Source: Deltaproteobacteria bacterium
GTDB lineage: Bacteria; Myxococcota_A; UBA796; UBA2385
Assembly: GCA_947462115.1 (NCBI GenBank)
Contig: CANHON010000142.1
Coordinates: 1-10,553 of the forward strand
Direction: 5' to 3'
DNA length: 10,553 bases
Part shown: positions 7,171-10,553 of the stretch, piece after piece
How positions within the stretch are numbered: position 1 is the first letter of the stretch
How the letters are laid out: each line of letters starts with the position of its first letter
The notes under the pieces: generated by a model
What the model was told of the DNA's origin: nothing
Databases searched by the model: none
The model's input: the letters and a program-made list of their open reading frames with translations, nothing else
Program-made: the position numbers and the translations under genes

Positions 7171-7221
7171 GAGGGGCCGGCTGGGATTGACGTGCAGCAC
7201 GTCATCCTCAGCCGGCCCTTC
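7171..7221. terminator. Long hairpin between convergent genes cysS and the Cys-rich lipoprotein gene
   Basis: The arms 7171-7195 and 7197-7221 match at 21 of 25 positions, giving a near-continuous stem with a tiny loop around 7194-7198. The inner part is GACGTG-CAG-CACGTC. On the minus strand the stem is followed by TGCCTTTTGGG, a short T4 run, so it fits best as terminator of the lipoprotein gene; in the plus direction there is no T tract. It shares sequence with the hairpin at 9672-9707. Confidence 0.7.
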
Positions 7222-7257
7222 GCTGGTTCCCGACCACGCGGGGCCGAGGCCCCGGCG

Positions 7258-7277
7258 GCTACTTCACGCTACTTCAC
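7258..7277 (-). repeat. 10-bp tandem duplication over the stop codon of the lipoprotein gene
   Basis: GCTACTTCAC occurs twice in a row at 7258-7267 and 7268-7277. On the minus strand the inner copy encodes the last Val-Lys and the TAG stop; the outer copy lies just after the stop, in another phase. It is probably a replication-slippage event with no coding effect. Confidence 0.9.
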
Positions 7278-8345
7278 CATGATCTGCGCGCAGTAGACCT
7301 TGGTGTCGTCGGGCTTGCCGGGGCAGGCCACGGTGCTCTGAAGGCCGAGCACATCGCCTTCGCCGGTGGCCGAGGGATCGTTGAAGGTGTGGGCGACGTG
7401 CCACTCGAGGCGGCTGCCGGCGGGACCGGCGACCTCGGTGGGGCTGAGGCCGCTGGCCAGGGGCTTGCCGGCCAGCCAGGTGCGGTAGCTGTAGGTGCAG
7501 CCCTCGGCCTTGGTCTGCATGGCGGGGTCGAGCAGGTAGTAGTGCACCGTGCTGCCCGGCGGGTGGACGATCACCGGCTGCACCTTGGTGAGGTCGGCGG
7601 GGAAGCCCTCGGCGCCCTGGGGCACGAGCATCGTCGTGTCCTTGCACTCGTCCCACAGCAGCTCGCCGAGGGTGTTCTTGACGAAGCTGTTGGTGCCGAC
7701 GGGGTTGGTGTCCTCGACCCGCTTGCCGTCGTAGATGGTCATGTAGGCGTCGGTCAGGCGCAGGTTGCACTCGCGCTCGTTGACCTTGAGGTAGATGATC
7801 CCGCGCAGCTTGTTGCCCAAGTTGTTGTTGTTGAACTCGAACTTCTTCCAGTCCGGGCCGCCCTTGAACTTGGCGATGTTCTCGTTGGCGAGCTTCATGC
7901 CCTCCTCGATCTCGGCGTCGGTGAGGTCGGGGGCGATGGCGCGGAGGGTCTCGGGCGTACACTCGGCTTTGCCGGCCACCAGCGCCTGGCAGTAGTCCTT
8001 GGCCTTGGTGGGCTCCAGGCAGCGCAGGCCGCCGCCGTGGGGCGCGCAGTCGTAGGTGTACATGGCGCCGACCGACATCACGTTGTACTTGGCCCGGAGC
8101 TTTCCGCCCTCATCGAAGAGCTTGAGGCGGGCCGCGTGGTCGGGCACCTCGGTCTTGTCGGGGTTGATCTTCTTGATGACCCACTCGGTGCCGGCGAGGC
8201 CCTCGAGCTTGACATCGCAGGGCCCGGCGGCCTTGCTGCCCACCGACAGCTTGGCGGGCTTCTCTTCGCAGCCCGTGAGGCTGAGCAGCAGCGAGGCCGC
8301 CGCGAGCACAAGGGGCCGCGCCCCGCCGTTGCACCGTCCAAGCAT
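7269..8345 (-). CDS. Cys-rich lipoprotein of unknown function
   Basis: The product is 358 aa. The start is well supported by AGGAGGT on the minus strand (8350-8356), 4-5 nt from the ATG. The signal ends in L-T-G-C with lipidated Cys26; the next residues are Glu-Glu. The mature protein carries ten further Cys, an even number compatible with up to five disulfides, the first at Cys43. The region just after Cys43 (L-A-G-T-E-W-V-I) and later T-Y-D-C suggest a small lipocalin-like or META-like beta domain, but this is weak. A helical stretch with E-E-G-M-K-L-A-N-E-N follows, then a beta-rich C-terminal half. I do not recognise a family. The gene is flanked by a long hairpin at its 3' end and a candidate extended -10 upstream, so it is probably monocistronic. 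Confidence 0.85.
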   Translation of the reverse strand: MLGRCNGGARPLVLAAASLLLSLTGCEEKPAKLSVGSKAAGPCDVKLEGLAGTEWVIKKINPDKTEVPDHAARLKLFDEGGKLRAKYNVMSVGAMYTYDCAPHGGGLRCLEPTKAKDYCQALVAGKAECTPETLRAIAPDLTDAEIEEGMKLANENIAKFKGGPDWKKFEFNNNNLGNKLRGIIYLKVNERECNLRLTDAYMTIYDGKRVEDTNPVGTNSFVKNTLGELLWDECKDTTMLVPQGAEGFPADLTKVQPVIVHPPGSTVHYYLLDPAMQTKAEGCTYSYRTWLAGKPLASGLSPTEVAGPAGSRLEWHVAHTFNDPSATGEGDVLGLQSTVACPGKPDDTKVYCAQIMVK

Positions 8346-8406
8346 TCCGACCTCCTGGGCGCGATCCGGCGCGCCAAAAAACGTCCCGCGGCTGCGCGGT
8401 CGGGCG

Positions 8407-8415
8407 ACCTTAGCA
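8407..8415 (-). promoter_or_regulatory. Candidate extended -10 promoter element of the Cys-rich lipoprotein gene
   Basis: Read on the minus strand the bases are TGCTAAGGT, a TG-plus-TA-rich element that stands out in the 137-bp divergent gap (8346-8482). It would place the transcript start about 55 nt before the ATG. No clear -35 was found. On the other strand, GGATAGG at 8458-8464 is the only AT-containing island close to the rdgB start. Confidence 0.4.
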
Positions 8416-8482
8416 CAGGGCCTGGGACGAAGGGGGACCGGGCCGCGGTCGGGGCCGGGATAGGGGCGCGGCCGGAGGACCG

Positions 8483-9103
8483 ATGCCCACGACCCGCTTG
8501 CTGTTCGCCAGCCACAACGCCCACAAGGCCGCCGAGGTCGCGCAGATCCTGGACGGCACCGACGTCGAGGTGCTGCCCCTCTCCGCCGTCGGCGCGCTGC
8601 CCGAGGCCCCCGAAGACCACGACAACTTCGCCGACAATGCCCTGCAGAAGGCCCGCTTCATCTTTGAGCGCACCGGCATGCCCTGCGTGGCGGACGACTC
8701 GGGCCTCGAGGTCCGGGCGCTGGGCGGCGCGCCGGGGGTGCACAGCAAGCGCTTCTCGCCGGAGGGCACGGCCGAGGCCAACAACGCCCTGCTGCTCGCC
8801 CGCCTCGAGGGCGTCACTGATCGGCGCGCCTGGTTTCGCTGCGCGCTGGCGGTGGTCGGGCCGCTGCGGCCCGGCGGCCCGGTGGTCGAGGGGGTGGTCG
8901 AGGGGCTCTGCGAAGGAGAGATCGCCCAAAGCCCAAGCGGGAGCGGCGGTTTCGGCTACGACCCGCTGTTCTTGCCCGACGAGACCCCCGGCCGCAGCAT
9001 GGCGGAGCTGCGACCCGAAGAGAAGAACGGCATCAGCCACCGGGGCCGCGCCTTCGCCGCCCTGCCCGAGCTGCTCGCCCAGCTCCGATCGGTCGGCCTC
9101 TAA
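8483..9103 (+). CDS. rdgB: Non-canonical purine NTP pyrophosphatase (ITPase, HAM1/RdgB family)
   Basis: The product is 206 aa, typical for the family. It hydrolyses dITP, ITP and XTP to monophosphates plus pyrophosphate in the cytoplasm, keeping deaminated purines out of DNA and RNA. Visible motifs in order: the N-terminal nucleotide-binding loop F-A-S-H-N-A-H-K (family form T/S-x-N-x-x-K); E-D-H-D-N-F-A-D-N-A with K-A near residue 50; A-D-D-S-G-L-E-V with A-L-G-G-A-P-G-V; G-S-G-G-F-G-Y-D-P-L-F; and S-H-R-G-R-A near the C-terminus. The start ATG is preceded by GGAGG (8474-8478) with a 4-nt gap. The next gene begins 75 bp later on the same strand, in a gap without obvious promoter or terminator, so they may be cotranscribed. 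Confidence 0.96.
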   Translation: MPTTRLLFASHNAHKAAEVAQILDGTDVEVLPLSAVGALPEAPEDHDNFADNALQKARFIFERTGMPCVADDSGLEVRALGGAPGVHSKRFSPEGTAEANNALLLARLEGVTDRRAWFRCALAVVGPLRPGGPVVEGVVEGLCEGEIAQSPSGSGGFGYDPLFLPDETPGRSMAELRPEEKNGISHRGRAFAALPELLAQLRSVGL

Positions 9104-9178
9104 AGCCGCCGCGCCGGCCCGACGCAGGCCCGCCGAGCCGCCACCCCACCCGCGGGCCCCGCGCCCCACCGAGGCACC

Positions 9179-9667
9179 ATGACCCTGCGAATGATCCGAC
9201 TGACCCACGCCCTCCCCTTCCTTGTACTGCCCCTGCTCATGGGCTGCGCGGACAAGGCCGAAGATGGCGCGCTGGACGAAGAAGAGCAGGCCTTGGGCGA
9301 GGCCCTGTGGGGCGAGATCGACGGCTACGAGGCCTGGACCCAGCTCGACCCCTGGGTGGGCGAGCAGGCCTCGGCCGACGGCACCCACGGCGCCACCGTG
9401 CAGATCTGGCTCAACGACGCGGCCGCCGCCCTCATCACCGCCGCCGCCGGGGGCGACATGCCCGACGGCGCCGCCATCGTGAAGGAGGGCTACGACGACA
9501 ATGGCGAGCTGCAGGCCATCACCGCCATGCTCAAAGAGGGCGGCGGCTGGTCCTGGGGCCGGTTCGACGCCGAGGGCGCGGTCAGCAGCGCCGGCGACAG
9601 CGCCGAGGCCAGCTGCGCCGGCTGCCACAGCTCCGGCCAAGACAGCCTGCGGGCCTTCACCTGGTAA
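9179..9667 (+). CDS. Lipoprotein c-type cytochrome, cytochrome P460 / c'-beta-like
   Basis: The product is 162 aa. The start is the ATG at 9179, preceded by GAGG with a 4-nt gap; the in-frame ATG at 9191 would be too far away. The lipobox L-M-G-C gives lipidated Cys23, then Ala. After an acidic stretch (residues 27-37), residues about 68-162 follow the cytochrome P460 pattern: G-A-T-V-Q-I-W-L-N-D-A, then D-G-A-A-I-V-K-E-G-Y-D, A-I-T-A-M, G-G-W-S-W-G-R-F-D, and the heme-attachment motif C-A-G-C-H at 146-150, followed by S-S-G-Q-D near the end. Heme would be added in the periplasm by the Ccm or Ccs system. Known relatives oxidise hydroxylamine or bind NO; many members have no known activity. 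Lys102 is a candidate for the heme-crosslinking Lys of true P460, but this cannot be settled from sequence alone. Confidence 0.85.
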   Translation: MTLRMIRLTHALPFLVLPLLMGCADKAEDGALDEEEQALGEALWGEIDGYEAWTQLDPWVGEQASADGTHGATVQIWLNDAAAALITAAAGGDMPDGAAIVKEGYDDNGELQAITAMLKEGGGWSWGRFDAEGAVSSAGDSAEASCAGCHSSGQDSLRAFTW

Positions 9668-9671
9668 ACAC

Positions 9672-9707
9672 GCTGGGTTGGCGTGCTGAACGTCAATCTC
9701 ACCCAGC
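9672..9707. terminator. Hairpin between convergent cytochrome and lipoprotein genes
   Basis: GCTGGGT (9672-9678) pairs with ACCCAGC (9701-9707). Inside, TGGCGT (9679-9684) pairs with ACGTCA (9690-9695) through one G-U, leaving a 5-nt loop and a small one-sided bulge. It fills most of the 46-bp gap between the two stop codons. The core resembles the hairpin at 7171-7221. No T tract lies on the plus side. Confidence 0.55.
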
Positions 9708-9713
9708 CGCCGC

Positions 9714-10253
9714 TCAGCGCGCTTGGTTGCAGGCGCCCTGGGCCGTGGCCTCGACCGCGACGACCACCCGGGTGGTGAGCGCGGTGTCGTCCACCGGGGC
9801 GCTGCCGGTGGCCTCGGCCCGAAAGCGCAGGCCGCCGGCGACCACGTGCTCGACCAGCTCGGCCCCGTCGAGCTGCAGCGCGATCTCGGTCTGGCCGGGC
9901 GCAAACCCTTCGCCGCTCGCCACCCGCACCTCGTCCACGCCGTCGGCCGACACGTAGACGTCGAGGCGCTCGACGAAGGCGAGATCGGGCTCGGCCTGCA
10001 GCTCGAAGGCGATGAGCTGCACGTGCCTGAGGTCGCCCGGCGCCACGCCCTGATCTTCCAGCTCGCCGTCGATCGAGGTCTGAAAGTCGTCGAGGCCGGT
10101 GAAGTCGAGCGCGCCGAGCACCTCGCCGAGCAGGCCGGCGCCCTCGATGGTGCTCTCGTCCTCCTGCTCCACCTCGAAGCGGAGCAGGCCACAGCCAAGC
10201 AAGATCAAGGGGATCAGCGCGGCGAGCGCCGAGGGGCGGAGGCGGTGGCGCAT
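9714..10253 (-). CDS. Lipoprotein of unknown function, 179 aa
   Basis: The ATG at 10251-10253 follows GAGGA on the minus strand with a 7-nt gap. The N-terminus M-R-H-R-L-R is strongly basic, followed by a hydrophobic run ending in L-L-G-C, with lipidated Cys21 then Gly. The mature part begins with the acidic E-V-E-Q-E-D-E-S-T-I. It then reads as a beta-sandwich pattern: a V-Q-L-I-A-F-E-L strand, a D-V-Y-V-S-A-D-G-V-D-E-V-R-V-A-S pair, and T-R-V-V-V-A-V-E-A-T near the end. Similar short acidic beta-rich lipoproteins of unknown function are, from memory, common in Myxococcota; no defined family is claimed. It starts 36 bp after the stop of the cyclase-like gene on the same strand, so the two are probably one operon. 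Confidence 0.82.
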   Translation of the reverse strand: MRHRLRPSALAALIPLILLGCGLLRFEVEQEDESTIEGAGLLGEVLGALDFTGLDDFQTSIDGELEDQGVAPGDLRHVQLIAFELQAEPDLAFVERLDVYVSADGVDEVRVASGEGFAPGQTEIALQLDGAELVEHVVAGGLRFRAEATGSAPVDDTALTTRVVVAVEATAQGACNQAR

Positions 10254-10289
10254 GCGGTGCTCCTCGGGCGGACAGCGCCCGCGTGGCGC

Positions 10290-10553
10290 TCAGCCCAGGC
10301 TACCCGCCACCAGCACCGCGCGCACCGGGCTCGCGTCGGCGCCCTCGATGGCGAGGGGCAGCGCCACCAGCGTGTAGAGGCCGGGCGGCGGCCCGTCGAG
10401 CAGCAGGCCCTCGAGCACCGACAGGTCGCGGGCCAGCACCGCCTGGTGCGAGGCCAAGGCGCGGTCGTTCTGCAGGTCGATGCTCGGCGTGTCGATGCCC
10501 ACCAAAATAACGCCGCAGTCGGCCAAGTGGTGCACCAGCTCCGGCGAGAGGGC
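10290..10553 (-). CDS. Cyclase / kynurenine formamidase-like hydrolase, C-terminal part (cut by window edge)
   Basis: Only the last 87 or so residues are present; the frame is open to the window end and the start lies beyond it. The segment reads S-P-E-L-V-H-H-L, then V-G-I-D-T-P-S-I-D, A-S-H-Q, L-E-G-L, G-L-Y-T-L-V-A-L-P-L and D-A-S-P-V-R-A-V-L. This is the C-terminal pattern of the metal-dependent cyclase family that includes KynB (N-formylkynurenine to kynurenine plus formate) and polyketide-type cyclases. The Glu of L-E-G-L aligns with the family's catalytic Glu. The N-terminal metal-binding H-x-G-T-H motif would be outside the window, so substrate and gene name cannot be fixed. The downstream partner is an unknown lipoprotein, which gives no hint of tryptophan catabolism. 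Confidence 0.85.
   Translation of the reverse strand, partial: ALSPELVHHLADCGVILVGIDTPSIDLQNDRALASHQAVLARDLSVLEGLLLDGPPPGLYTLVALPLAIEGADASPVRAVLVAGSLG

Noticed and set aside
7153..7268. Possible tRNA or small RNA gene in the gap after cysS
   Set aside because: The only structure is a single long hairpin; no cloverleaf, T-loop or anticodon arm could be drawn.
7389..9182. 597-codon open frame on the plus strand
   Set aside because: It lies antisense to the Cys-rich lipoprotein gene and then out of frame across rdgB, which has clear family motifs. Composition is Arg/Pro/Ala-rich with no domain.
8078..10198. 706-codon open frame on the minus strand
   Set aside because: It runs antisense to rdgB and the cytochrome gene, and out of phase through two minus-strand lipoprotein genes. 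The product is low-complexity Arg/Ala/Gly/Ser. Stop-free shadow frames are expected at this GC content.
1..10553. Mobile element, phage, defence system or CRISPR array
   Set aside because: No transposase, integrase, nuclease or repeat-spacer pattern was seen, and base composition is even throughout.

Overview
The window is about 70% GC and densely coded. It is ordinary chromosomal DNA of a Gram-negative bacterium, most likely a Myxococcota or related former deltaproteobacterium. The pointers are a short CarD/CdnL-type RNA polymerase regulator, an outer-membrane beta-barrel protein with a long run of Ig-like modules, strong GGAGG ribosome binding sites, GC-biased third codon positions, and five predicted lipoproteins among ten genes. 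That placement is inferred from gene content, not from a database search. No IS element, phage gene, CRISPR array, rRNA or tRNA was seen, and no gene-free stretch reaches 300 bases.

Layout. 1-2808 (+): the 3' part, or all, of a surface protein with filamin/invasin-like Ig repeats, a Pro-rich linker and a C-terminal beta-barrel. 2809-2944: a convergent gap with a hairpin. 2945-3733 (-): a lipoprotein cyclophilin with a coiled-coil stalk. 3734-3850: a divergent control region. 3851-4099 and 4101-4871 (+): a coupled pair, an unrecognised 82-aa protein and a carboxypeptidase-regulatory-like lipoprotein. 4872-5011: leader and probable promoter of carD. 5012-5509 (+): CarD/CdnL. 5617-7152 (+): cysteinyl-tRNA synthetase. 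7153-7268: a convergent gap with a long hairpin. 7269-8345 (-): a Cys-rich lipoprotein. 8346-8482: a divergent control region. 8483-9103 (+): RdgB/ITPase. 9179-9667 (+): a lipoprotein c-type cytochrome of the P460 / c'-beta type. 9668-9713: a convergent gap with a small hairpin. 9714-10253 (-): a lipoprotein of unknown function, 36 bp downstream of the end of a cyclase / kynurenine formamidase-like gene (10290-10553, cut by the window edge).

How the genes fit together. Housekeeping functions (transcription initiation, Cys-tRNA charging, nucleotide-pool cleaning) alternate with envelope proteins (folding catalyst, heme lipoprotein, several unknown lipoproteins, surface barrel protein). carD and cysS lie next to each other; in several phyla ispD and ispF sit between them, and here they are absent. 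All three convergent gene junctions carry an inverted repeat, and two of these share primary sequence as well as position. Nothing here looks like a defence or mobile system. The best points for follow-up are the repeat-plus-barrel protein, the shared terminator-like hairpins, the collapsed carD-cysS locus, the P460-like lipoprotein and the two unknown genes upstream of carD.
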